Below the pieces are notes generated by a model. The model saw only the letters and a program-made list of their open reading frames with translations, ran no database searches and was not told the DNA's origin. A stretch of DNA of 64,000 bases from the NCBI GenBank assembly GCA_022266195.1, contig WHVY01000004.1, forward strand, positions 2,125,501 through 2,189,500, written 5' to 3'. Source of the stretch: Tetranychus cinnabarinus. Lineage: Eukaryota; Arthropoda; Arachnida; Trombidiformes; Tetranychidae. Positions 25,901 to 37,900 of the stretch are shown piece by piece (position 1 is the stretch's first letter; every line of letters starts with the position of its first letter). Made by a program: the position numbers and the translations under genes.

Positions 25901-28900
25901 CTGAACAGAGATGAAATATTGAATTGACATTTCACTCATTTGAACCTTCATTTGCTTCTTTTGACTGGGCATTTCCCTATTCTGCCCTAAGCATTTCATT
26001 CTTTTGACCAAAATAAATCTCTAAGAAGATTAGTGAAAACTTCATTTCGTTCATTTGACTGTCCATTTCAAAATCTGGTTTCTTCATTTCAAACAATAGG
26101 TTTTGATAGTAAAAGCTTTTGTCTTTCGTTGCTATTGACTAGTAACCATGCCTTACTCAAGCACCAGATCTCTGATGGTGTAGTCGCTGAGTCAACATTA
26201 TCAACTGACGCCAACATTCCCTAGAGCTTGTATAGCGACTTATATTGTCGATACTAGTGTGAACCTTTCTTTTGACAAACATCCATGAATCTCATTCTGG
26301 GTCAGCATAAATAGAAGGTAAAATAATCCGTTGGAATGAAAGGAACGGAAATGAAATATGAAGGATAGTTGCTGATGGTCCGGATATGTTCAAGTGTTAG
26401 TTGTTCAGTTGACCAAAAATGAATATAAATATTACACTCGGTTATTTGCCTTTTGTTTCAATCACTTCCTTTAATCATTTCATGATATTAATATATTTTT
26501 GAATAAAATTGCCTCTTCAATTCAATGAATCAGAACCTTTAATGCTTTCTTGTCTGTTAGATTCGTGTCAAGTAATTTTACTTGCAAGTTAACGTTAACT
26601 TTCATATTCATTGTCAACCTGTGAATTGAATGGATGATCAAATGAGATGAATAAAATGTGTAAAGTAATTTCATATATTCCAAGTTGAGAATGATGATGA
26701 TGATGATAATGAAGAGCATGAAGTGAAAAGGTGAATAAAAGGGAAGAAGACGAGTAAAGTTTATCATCCAGTTTGAGCATTGACTGATATAATGTCTACA
26801 ATAATAATCAATGTCAAACCCAGTGGAGCAAAATTGTTTGAACGAGAAAGTAAAGTAAAAAAGATTTAGATGATGATGAGGAAGAAGAAGAAGATGAAGG
26901 CGAAGAAAAATCTTCTTCATCACTGCATTTTTCTTCATCAGACTCATCTTTCTTTTAATCTCTAAGTGACTTGTTCATACACAACTTTATCTTCAATGAC
27001 CATTATCATCATCACAAGCATCTTGTTCACTTTGCTCAGCCTTTCCAATCGTACACTTAATATTTGTTTCTGGATCAACGAGTTTAACCCTTTTCGCTTT
27101 TCCCCATTTATTATTTCATATTCTGGCTTCTTCATCAGACAACATTTTTCATCATCTTCTATCCGAATGATGGCCATTTCACCATCTTTTCCCTGAATAT
27201 TTTTCTCCACTTCACATTTATTATCCAACCTTGATCAATATCAGGTCAGATGGAAGCTCAAAACTTTTGTCTTCCTTTACCTTTTCAAAAGTTCAATTCA
27301 AATGAATATAAATCAACATCAATTTTGTGACTATCCAAGGTTCATCTTATCAGTTGATCAGTAATATGATTCAGTGAGAAAATTGACAATTTCATGGAAA
27401 AAAGAAATTTCCATTCAACTTTGCAATGAAAATTCCAAATCAATTTTTCTTTACAAAGCTCTTTACCGATGGCCTTAAATTGACAACATTCAAAATAATT
27501 CTGGTTACATGAAGCTTCCAAAATTAAGAATAAACTTGAATACAAAATTTGCTCTTCATTCTCATCATTATTGATGAATTTTGCTTCTCATGGTTCAACC
27601 TTAAGAATGAATAAAGGTGAACACAAAAAACAAAAGTTTTCCCATAAACTTAAATACTTATTTATTGTATGATTAATGTCAGATGAAAAGCATTTAGATA
27701 ATATCTATCAAGATCTGATGGTGAATAATTCATTGGTTAAATGCGATGCTATTTATGACTTTTTATTGAAATGTTATCAAACATGTAAGAAGCTTTCTCC
27801 TTTGTTTTTACCCTTTCCTTTCATTCCTTGTTTTTTAACCTCTTTTTTAGTTGCATTTCAATGTATTTTTTATATTGCATTTTAATCTTTTTGTTAACCA
27901 AAAGAGGATTATCAATTTATTCAATATTGATTTGTTTTCCTATTATTTTTTCATATTATTTTCACTTTCTAGTTTTATGCCTTTTCTGTGTAGTCTTTTA
28001 TTAATAAGTTTAATCAATTCCAATGCATATCAACCCTTGAGTTAAAATTAGAAGAGTATTAATTTATATCAATTGTAATCGGTAATGATGCCGCTGTTTC
28101 TGGTTAAGACGATGAAAGTAAAGAGGTAAATGGGATATGAATAATTTGAAATGAAAATACCAACATTAGTGTACTCGAGTTCTTGCCATTTTAATGTGGT
28201 ACGGGTAAGAGTACCAAGCGTTTTTTCCTATTCTACGCCTTTTCGCATGCATAACTCACGAACGGTTGGTGCTACAGACCTAAGACCTGGCACATACGCT
28301 TTCGCGAATTGCACAACCATAAATTCACTCAAGGTCATTCGAGGTCAATCCGTTATTTGACCTGTAATTGACCTTGAGATCATTTTTTGAGAGTAGAAAA
28401 TTTTATTTGATGTAAAATTATTATATAATTATAGTATATTAATATAAATTTAACTATCGGAGCGTATTGAAACAAAGTGGAGGTTTTAAATCAGCTTAGC
28501 CATTTTGAATATCCACTTTTTGATTTCTTTCGTCACGGCAGAGTTGGAAGAGTTTGAACTTAAATGATGGACATCAAAGGTCATTTTTCGGGATTTTGAA
28601 TTTGGCCTTCAGAGTTCATTTGAAGGCATTGATGTAATTTGATAACTCTCATATAAATAAGGTATCATATAATCATCCTTTAAATAAGGTTGCAGTTAAC
28701 CAATGATTAAAAGATGTTTGAAATTAAAAATGTCTAATTTTGTTTTAGTTTCTAGTATTGAAACCCGTGCTCCACGTCCTTCTTATACAAATAACACCTG
28801 TACCGTTCTCTTTGAACGTTTTCTGTAACATCTTTTCCCCGGTACAATCCTCTTTTGGGATTATATTTTCATAGATAATTATCCTAACTATACCAGAATT

Positions 28901-31900
28901 ACTTAATATCAGTTACTTGACCTTTTCCGATCAAATTCTGGTGCAAGATTCCACATTACGTTCATTCCTGGTACACTTGTTACAAGTATTGCCATTCAAA
29001 GACGTTAAGGTCCCAGTGCCATTGGAATCATGGTTGACATGAAGTTAGTAACTCATCATTTTTGTGAATGTTTATCCTTCCACCAAAGCATTATGCGTGC
29101 CTGATAACTACTTTGGTTTTCGTTGAAAAAATTTGTTTCTCCACATGTCACCTATGCAGAGATTCATAATCATATACATATTGATATATTTTGTTTTAAA
29201 AGGAAGTAACAGAATAATGCTTTTGCAAAGAGTAAGTTTTATTTCTATTTCGTCTAGTATTTAAAACACCACACGCAAAAGTTTCCCCTCTTATAAAATG
29301 TCCTTCAAAAGTCTTTTATTGGTCAAATAGTGTTTGAACTTGAATGACCTTTAGCGTCGAACCGATAGTTGTTCAATCTGATGAAGCTCTTGATACAAGT
29401 CTGAGGTCTGTAGGTCTTACATTAAGTGCTACAACTGTGGATGGATTAATAAAAAATTTCTATGCTGGCTGTTATGACATAACAGCATCGTTCCCTATGA
29501 GGGCAAAATAACAATTGAGATCATAAACTGCAACCAGATTCCTTATGATGCGTAATCAAAAAAAGATATTCAGCAACTTTATTTTCAGTTTTAGAATAGT
29601 TCGAAGATGGTGAACCTGAATGTCGGGTGCAGTTTCTTCCCACTTTTTTTGCAGGCGTATTGAATTGGAAAAACATACACTACGAGTGAGATACAAGCAA
29701 GGTTACGCGACAAAATTTACAGTTATGCTTTATTTTGTTACTTGTAACTTGACTTATCTCGCATTTTCATATGAGAGGGGTTATGAAATTTATTATTTTT
29801 ACACATCAGAGGAATTGATCTCAAATAAAAATTACTCCTACCTACTCCGCCTTATGATCGCTCTGATCATGAGCCAATATCATGAGCCAGCAATTAAAGC
29901 GGAGCATCTGACCTGCAGAGATAAAACCATCAGATCATCAAAACCATTTAAAAAGCTTTTGCCCGATAAAAGGGTTGTGAAGAAGTGTTGTCACTGATGT
30001 ATATGACACTCATGTCCTTTGGATAACATGAGTTGTGAACATGTAACTAACATTAACCCATCTGAAAAAGTTTGGTGAACTTCCATTTTTCGATTCCAAG
30101 ACGATTCCATTTCGATTCGACATCGGATTGAAATCCTCCCTGAAAACGCTGAGATTCCGCAACTCTAATACGATTAATCAAGTAGCATCTTGCCATCGGT
30201 TCCGAAATCCAAACAGACATGTGGCAAGCCTAAAATACACTCACTTTTAATGGTTTTTTTGATTAGTTGAAACCTAAAAAAGGACCGTTTCCCATTCCAA
30301 GGATAATTTAGCTTTTTCGTTTAAACGCAAAGTAAACTTGGATCAAGTAAAAAACTTATTTGGTGTCAAGTCAATTCGTAATTGAAACTGAAAAGCAATT
30401 TAAGGTAACAATTTAATTTTCTTTGTGGCTTAAAAAAATGTCGAAAAAATTTTACTTTCAAGAAAAGAAAAGCTAAAGATAATTGAATAGTAGAGAGAAA
30501 AAAAGAGTCGATTAAATTGTGTTGATTATGAACACTATCAAGTTAAACAGTCTTCTGTTCAATTTGATTCTTGTCGAGTCTAGGTTGAGACCAAGAAAGT
30601 TGCAACAAAAATGCGATCTGATTACAAAAGATGGTTCATTTAAAGGGGAAATTATTCGAGTTGATTAAATGAATCTAAATGGATATGAAGATGATGACGA
30701 GCAAGAGTTAATACAGTTTATCAAGATTGAAGTTTACTTAATTATCGTCAGTGAAATCTATTTACCTAATTATACTTTCATTTGAACAGTTAATCAAAAG
30801 TGGAAAAGGTTTTACTTGATATGAACAAAGATAATGAGGTAAAAATTAAGAAGTCAATTGGATTGAGGCGACTTTCAGTTGACACTCAATTATCATAATC
30901 AGAGTGGTAAAAAATATTGAATATCCAATCATGATAACAGGGAAGGAAAATGATTATTCAAACATCAACTTGACACCAAGTGAACCCATTAACACGAGGA
31001 CAATTTAACTTGCATCAAGTTCAACAATCGAAGCTACAAAATTGTAAAGAATTGATTGTTGATGAAAAGGTGAATTGGGCGACAATTAAATGTTGAAAGA
31101 ATGAGACTAAAAAAGGAAAAATATTTTTTCCTTTCTACTCTCGATTCATTTCTCATTCACAATTCAAATATTTTACCATGTTCTGGTTGATGAATAATCA
31201 AAGACAGAAGAGTGATGATGAATCATTACCAGGCTAAATCATAAATTAGTTCAATTCAACATCATTATTCTCAGTGAAAAGTCAAAGGCAAATGTTAATT
31301 TACTCTTGCTTAAACTCATAATCATTAGGAACGCCAAGAATACAAAGAAAAGAAGAGAAAAATTTCTTTCAATTCTTTATCTTTACCAGATTATCAAACA
31401 TTAAAAATATACTTTTAACAAGTTATTCACTTACTTCATCCTCATCATCATCATCTTATTCATGATACAAAAGAATCTGAAATTGGTGTGGAAAAAAGGA
31501 AAAGACAAAAAAAACATTGAAAGTTACCAGAATTTCCTCAACTTGCATGGTGAACAGAAGAAGTGAAAACTTGAATTGTAACGATTATTACAACACCATT
31601 GCATCGATACTTCAAGTCTATTATTGAAGATAATCAGTTTCATGATCAATATTTTAATGTTGAATATTTAGCTCGTTTCATGGTTTAATATTTTTCTCTC
31701 GCTCTCGTCATTCAAACTTGTTCATTTGATCCAGTGATATTGAAATTGAGTAACAGTTTTGATTGTTATTGTCTATCATGAATATTGATACATTTAGCAA
31801 AGTTATGCTCGATGAAAGGCAAGGAGTGAACAAAAAAGTAAATAACTATCTATTATAATAAACTCAATGTAACAATATCTTTTTTTGCTTCTCATTTTTA

Positions 31901-34900
31901 TCATAATAAATATATACATTTTATCCTACTTTTTTTTCCTCCTAAATCTTCAATCTTGTTACTGTAATCAAATCTTTCACCCGTTATGAGCCTTTCAGTT
32001 TTTTTGTGATATTGTTGAGATGCAACAAAAAAAGACTCAAAAAACACATTAGACTCTGGAAAAATGATGATGCTAGTGATGAAACAAATTGATCAAAATG
32101 AAAAACAGTAAACAGTATAAATACAAGTTTTTTGTCTTTTCATTGTAATTTGATATTATTAATACAAGTTAGACTATTGAACTTATTTTAAATTAACAAA
32201 ACACGAAAATGAAAAGTTGAGTTATCTCTTGAAATGCCACGAGAAATTGCAAACTTCAATTAAAGATCAGATGAGAATCGAAGCGATACTTTCATAAATA
32301 TCATAGGTTTTCTCAATCGAGTACGATCTTTCGTTCGTTTTTCATTCACCTGACATAACTCACGAGCGGTTATTGATACAGACTTCAGACTTGAACCATG
32401 AGCTTCCGCAGTTTGAAGAACCATCAGTTCAACGCTCAAGGTCATTCAAGGTCGCTCTATTATTGTCCTTGACTGGCAAAATTTTCATATCGGTTATTGT
32501 TGATTGCATGTTCACAAATCATGTTAGCCAAAGAATATGAGTGTTTCAGTTCAGTTAATCAGTTGGTTTTGATAAAAAATTTCGAATGTTAGATGCACTG
32601 GCCCTCAGTATGGATCACCTTTCGGCTAATTTGCTATGGCATTCATTGACTCTGAAACAGATTTTTTCACCGCAGTTTCTCAATGGTAACTGTAGAGGGA
32701 ACTGTGAATGAGAGACAAAGTTAAAGTAAATCTCTTACAGTTTGACATGAAGCGTCATCAGGAAGGATTTCCAACAAATGACATTGACTAGAGCAGCTAA
32801 GTTTTGAATAGCTTAAAAAAGTTACAAGTCGCTACAAGTAATAGCCAAAAGAAATCGTACAAATTAGCTGAAATTTCTTGTCCGCATAAGAGATTAGAAA
32901 GGAAGAGGGAAACTAACGACTGAATATTTTAAACAGTGAAGAGAGACAAGTTGAGAGTCGATTCCTTGTAGTTTCACTGTTCATAGTTGTTAGCTTATAT
33001 TTTGATGTTGAGCAAACAATTGAGTTGATAATTGAATCAGTCTCAATGGTATTTGTGGTTAGATTGTAATCATAATAATGGCCTTAAATTGCAAGTCTTT
33101 GTTGGATCAAAGTTTATCATAATATTACAATTGACAATAAAGAGTTTACTTTGTCTCTCACACTCTTTGATCGTGTTCAACTTACAAGGTTTTGATTGAA
33201 ACCACAGGTGAGAATCAAAAGTGACAAGCAAAATCGATACCAACTAAACGGTCTCATCTAATGATACAGATAATAATGGATGCATGATAATTGATCATTA
33301 GTTAGTCAACATGTTGACTGATGATGATAATATTACTTGTACTTTTGTCCTCTCATGGTAATTTGACCTTTTCAATGGTCCTTCGAGTTTTGAAAGGTTA
33401 ACAAATGAATCTTTTTTTTTCCTTCTCTTTCCTTTCCCTTCTTTCCAATTGACAATATTATCATTATCATTATTATCATCATTGTTGTTATTGTGATACA
33501 GGGAATTTGTTTTCAGTCCAATATCAATTCGCTATTGATGATGGGAATGGTTGATGGAAGAAGAAGAAGAAGAAATGGTTCCTCTTGAAATATATTCAAT
33601 GGAAAACAATATCGAACAAGATTCATTTTCGTTGGTTTCTCTTTCTCTTTACCCTTTTTGCCATCATTTTTTTTTCTTCTTCTTCTTACTTAAAGATTAA
33701 TCTGATTTCTCTTGATGATTAGTTGGAACGAAGAGAATCCCAGAAAAGAAGAGGAGAAAAGAAACTGAATAACTCAAGAGTAACCCATGAAAAGAGTTGC
33801 AAGGAAACTGTTGATAAAGTATCATTTCTCGACTCATATCGATAAGCAACAAGAATTATCCAAAAAATGAAAAACAATTGAAAGCAAGACAATTGGATTC
33901 ATAACATCAATAACCTCTTTACCTATTCTTGTGTCGTCGAGTTTCCAGATTTTATTGTTTCCATGTAACATCTTGTCAGATACTTGTTTATGAATCTATT
34001 GTAAAACCATGTCCAGTAATGAAAGCAACAACAGCAATGGTTAACAACACTTTTCACGATTCATTGTTGGCTAACAATTGCCATTGTTGGTCATCAAATC
34101 CATCATTGGACAATCAATTTCCAACTCATGACAATCGACAAAAATTTGCTTCAAAAAGTTTTCGAAATTGAGAAGAATTCCATTTTGTAAAGCAAGTCAA
34201 GATCAAATTATCGACTCGGAAACTCCAAAGACTATTCAGAAAATGTTGTAATCAACTTAGTCAATGAATATTTGAAAGTCATGATCATTGGAATAGAAAT
34301 GAAATGAAAAATGAAATTCGAGTTTACAAATTGATCGATAAAAGGCATCAATTCATGTCACATTTGATTCATGGAGTTACAATTATCTAATAAGAACAGG
34401 AAACTCTTTTGAACTTGAATTTTCATCATTTGACTTTTATTGTTTTTCCTCTCTCTTTTTTTGTACAGTTTTCATGTTTCTGCTTCATGCTTCACAAGTA
34501 CAGATTTTCATGTAAATTGTTTCATTTAACCATGAAAATTATCATCATTTTCATTAAGTCACGTAAAGTTGATCAATAAACTGAAGCAAAAAGAGTTTAC
34601 CCAAAAAGAGTCTTCCTTTTTCCTTAATTTTAATTATAATCAACCAATTTGACCGAGATAATGAGTCTATACTTTAATCGTTTTAATCAGTGTTGCTAAT
34701 AATTATAAAATAATTATCATGTTTCAATTAGAACAGTTGTAAAATGGTGAAAAATCTTTGACGCATTCAACCACAATCATGCAAGTTGAAAGCCAATTCA
34801 TTACAACAGTTAATGATGTGAACTTTGTAAAGCCATTTACAAGTATTTGATAATTTATTGCCTTTTAAGTTGTCTAATGAAACTGGATAAAAGGTTAGTT

Positions 34901-37900
34901 AAAAGCAATTCAATTTGTCGGACAAATTTCATTGCAAAATCAAGTCAACTTTATCATGATTGCCCTGGAATTGCTCGAAAACAGGAAAAAAATCCAATCT
35001 TTAAAAGATATTTACTTTGAATGTCATGAACAGTAAGATTCAGAATGTGTCATGAATTTGAAAGGAAATGAAAACGAAACAAAATGAGTTATTACAATAT
35101 AAAAATGTCAACTGGGAATGAAAAAACTCCCAGTCGATTCACTCCGATTTGATATTTTAATTGAATCGAAATGAAACAATTTTTTCTTTCAATTTTCGAC
35201 CATTTTTTAATGAGTACAACTTGAACGATTTTACCTTTTGATATTGAAATGAACTTTGTCAAGGAATATTGTTGAACTTTATTCAACTTAGTGACTATGA
35301 AATTATCATATCTGGTTGAGGTGAATCTGGATGAAAGGTCAGTTGAAACATGAAAAGCTTTTATTTGCTTTTCTTCTCATTTTCTTGGACTGGAACATGA
35401 TTAATGTCGCAAGTTCAATGGGTTCAATCTTTGATAATTTTGATCCAATATCATACTCAATATATCCATGAATTTATCTCTTTTTTCACCTAATCATAAC
35501 TATCTTTGTATTCATCTCTCTTGAGCATTCCATTTACTCACTTGATTCAGATGCTTTTTTTCATTCATTTTTTGCACCTTTTATTCACCATTCAATGTTG
35601 CGATAATAAATATACAGTTATCTTGAACAATCGTTCAACATTGTCAACTTGTAATGGTGAATGGAAGGCAATTGTACCATTCATGGGAAACTAGTTACTC
35701 TTGGATTCCATTAATACAAGATAATTGTCAAGAGTGAAAAAATATTTACGTAAAGATGATGGTCGCATTGATATTGGGAGGGAAAAGGTTGATGAATTAA
35801 CTTTTCTGTTTCCAGTGACATGATGAATTTTGTTTCATCTCAATGTGATGATTTTCAGTGTAAACTCGTTGAATAAACAAAAAAATAATGTTGAATAATG
35901 TCAGCTTCTTTTTTTGGCTTTAATGATGAAACAATACTTAGCTAATTAAATGATGAGATGAAATCAATCTTGTTGTTTCATGTTGATAACATTAGTTTTC
36001 TGGTTACTTGATATTTGTATTTGTTTTTACTGGGTTGAAGAGTGAAACAATCAATCACAAATAAAGGATTGAGACAAAAAATCAACACAAAAAGCATTTA
36101 TAAACATAAATCAGATTTGAAATGAGGAAAAGATTCCCAATTGAATGGAAATTAAAAACAAATTCAAAGCATTCCCAGTGAAACCTCATGAATATGCAAC
36201 AGATTTCAGTAAAATATATCAAGCATTTTCACGGCTACACGGAATGACTCCGAACACAAGCATGATTAGAAGTGCACATTCTTACTCCCCATAAAACTTA
36301 ATGTCACTGTAGTTAAACATAGCTTTTCCCGAAAAAAAACAATTAAGTTTTGCTCATGTTGAGCAAGCCTTGCATTAGAGGTCATCTGGCTATCGGATTG
36401 CTGGTTTAGCTGATAACGATGTTCCGATCCGATTCCAAGATCGATCTAATCGGTTTTTCACTAAAAATCGATATCAACCCATCGAATTTCAAGAAAATCG
36501 ATTTCCTTGGCAATAAGTACTTTTAAGCCATAAGACAATTTTTGTAGATCTGATACTTATGTGTTGAAAATCTCAAGGATAAGTTTTTCTAATATGATCG
36601 TGTTTTTAAAAATCGAATATAAATCGATTTATGGAGAAAATCGATAGAAAAATCGATCTCCGTATAATCGGAAATCGCACATCGATACTTGCTAGTTAAT
36701 GATTACTCGAAATGAATAGACGCTGGTTAAGCGTATCTTGGCGTATCTCGTATCTAGCGTAGGCCATGAAAATAGACCCACAAGAGAAGACCGAGCTTAA
36801 CTCAGCAAACGTCAGGCGTGTCAAGGTCCAAAAGATCTTTATTGAAGCTAAGATCTATCATCTTAAGACTGCATTGAGTTGTTTAATGAGGGTAAATATC
36901 AAGCTCATGAGTAAACTAATAATCAAAGCGAACTGTTAAGAATTTTGACGAGCGAATTGACATTGTCTATTCACGATTCACAATTTGCCTAACCTCTAAA
37001 TTTAAACAACTATTCCCATCGAGTTATGAAAATTTAATAAGAAAATACTGGGAGTGAAACTGGGAGGGATAATTATCTTTAGCTTTTTTAGACATGTTAG
37101 TGAAGGAATTTTTGAAATCTCAATTTTAGATACAAATTGCATGTTGATTTCAAGTTGATTCAGTTTTAATGTGTTTAAATGGCGGCGAAATTGAAGTGAA
37201 ATTGGAGGGAAAATTAGCAATTTGAGTTTAGTTTAAAGTGAAACTTTTGTTTGACAAAGTTGCTTTCATTTGAGCTTTGCTCTAATACTCGATGCTAACT
37301 CTCTTAATCTGTTAACATTAAATGTGTAGTCAAATGTGCCTGATCCAATCAACATAATACCAGCAACAAACAAGCCTAACAAACAACATTTTCAATTCAT
37401 CTTTTCATCTGCTAATTGGATTATTTTACTTTTTCAAAGTTACCTTTTTGCTCGGTGTTTACTGAGCAAACCTTGAAAACCTCTTTTTTACAGTTTCATC
37501 CAAGATATTTATCATAATCACTATAATCATGATGTAAATGTGATGGGAAAATAAAAAGTACACTTAAAGGGTTGAAGGATTTTCAGGGAGTGAAAAGGGT
37601 TGCAAGATGATGATGGAATAAAAGTGTTGAATTTTCTGAATTTTTCAACAAATAATTGAAATAAAGTAAATATTAACAAGATGAATAAAATAGCTACAAG
37701 TAAAATGTCTTGCTAAAGATTAATACTTTTCATGAGAACTTTACATTTTTATGAAATGCTCAGGGCTTTTTAAATATTGACTCGATAATCATGCTTTACC
37801 TTGGAATCGCAATCCTCTTATCATGAATTTTCATCATAAATCGAGCAAAAATGTTCGACGCTTTGTTTTTTCGAAAATTTTCTTTTCCAATTTCAATGTT

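Larger units (their letters stand above)
24640..26132 (+). mobile_element. Tc1-type DNA transposon, apparently intact
   Basis: The 1,493-bp element starts GCAA and ends TTGC, with TA on both sides (24638-24639 and 26133-26134). The inverted repeats (24640-24847 and 25928-26132) are ~206 bp and closely similar except for their outermost ~18 bases. Each repeat holds copies of TCAAATGNNYGAAATG, so the element resembles the IR/DR class of Tc1-like transposons, in which transposase binds repeats inside long ends. The single transposase ORF ends directly against the right repeat. It sits in Nlg intron 2. Confidence 0.85.

Noticed and set aside
26522..26947. 141-codon minus-strand ORF
   Set aside because: Product is runs of Ile, His and Leu translated from ATG/GAA microsatellites.
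36240..36800. ATCGAT-rich segment that looks different from its surroundings
   Set aside because: Short-word repetition only; no inverted ends, target duplication or coding frame could be defined.
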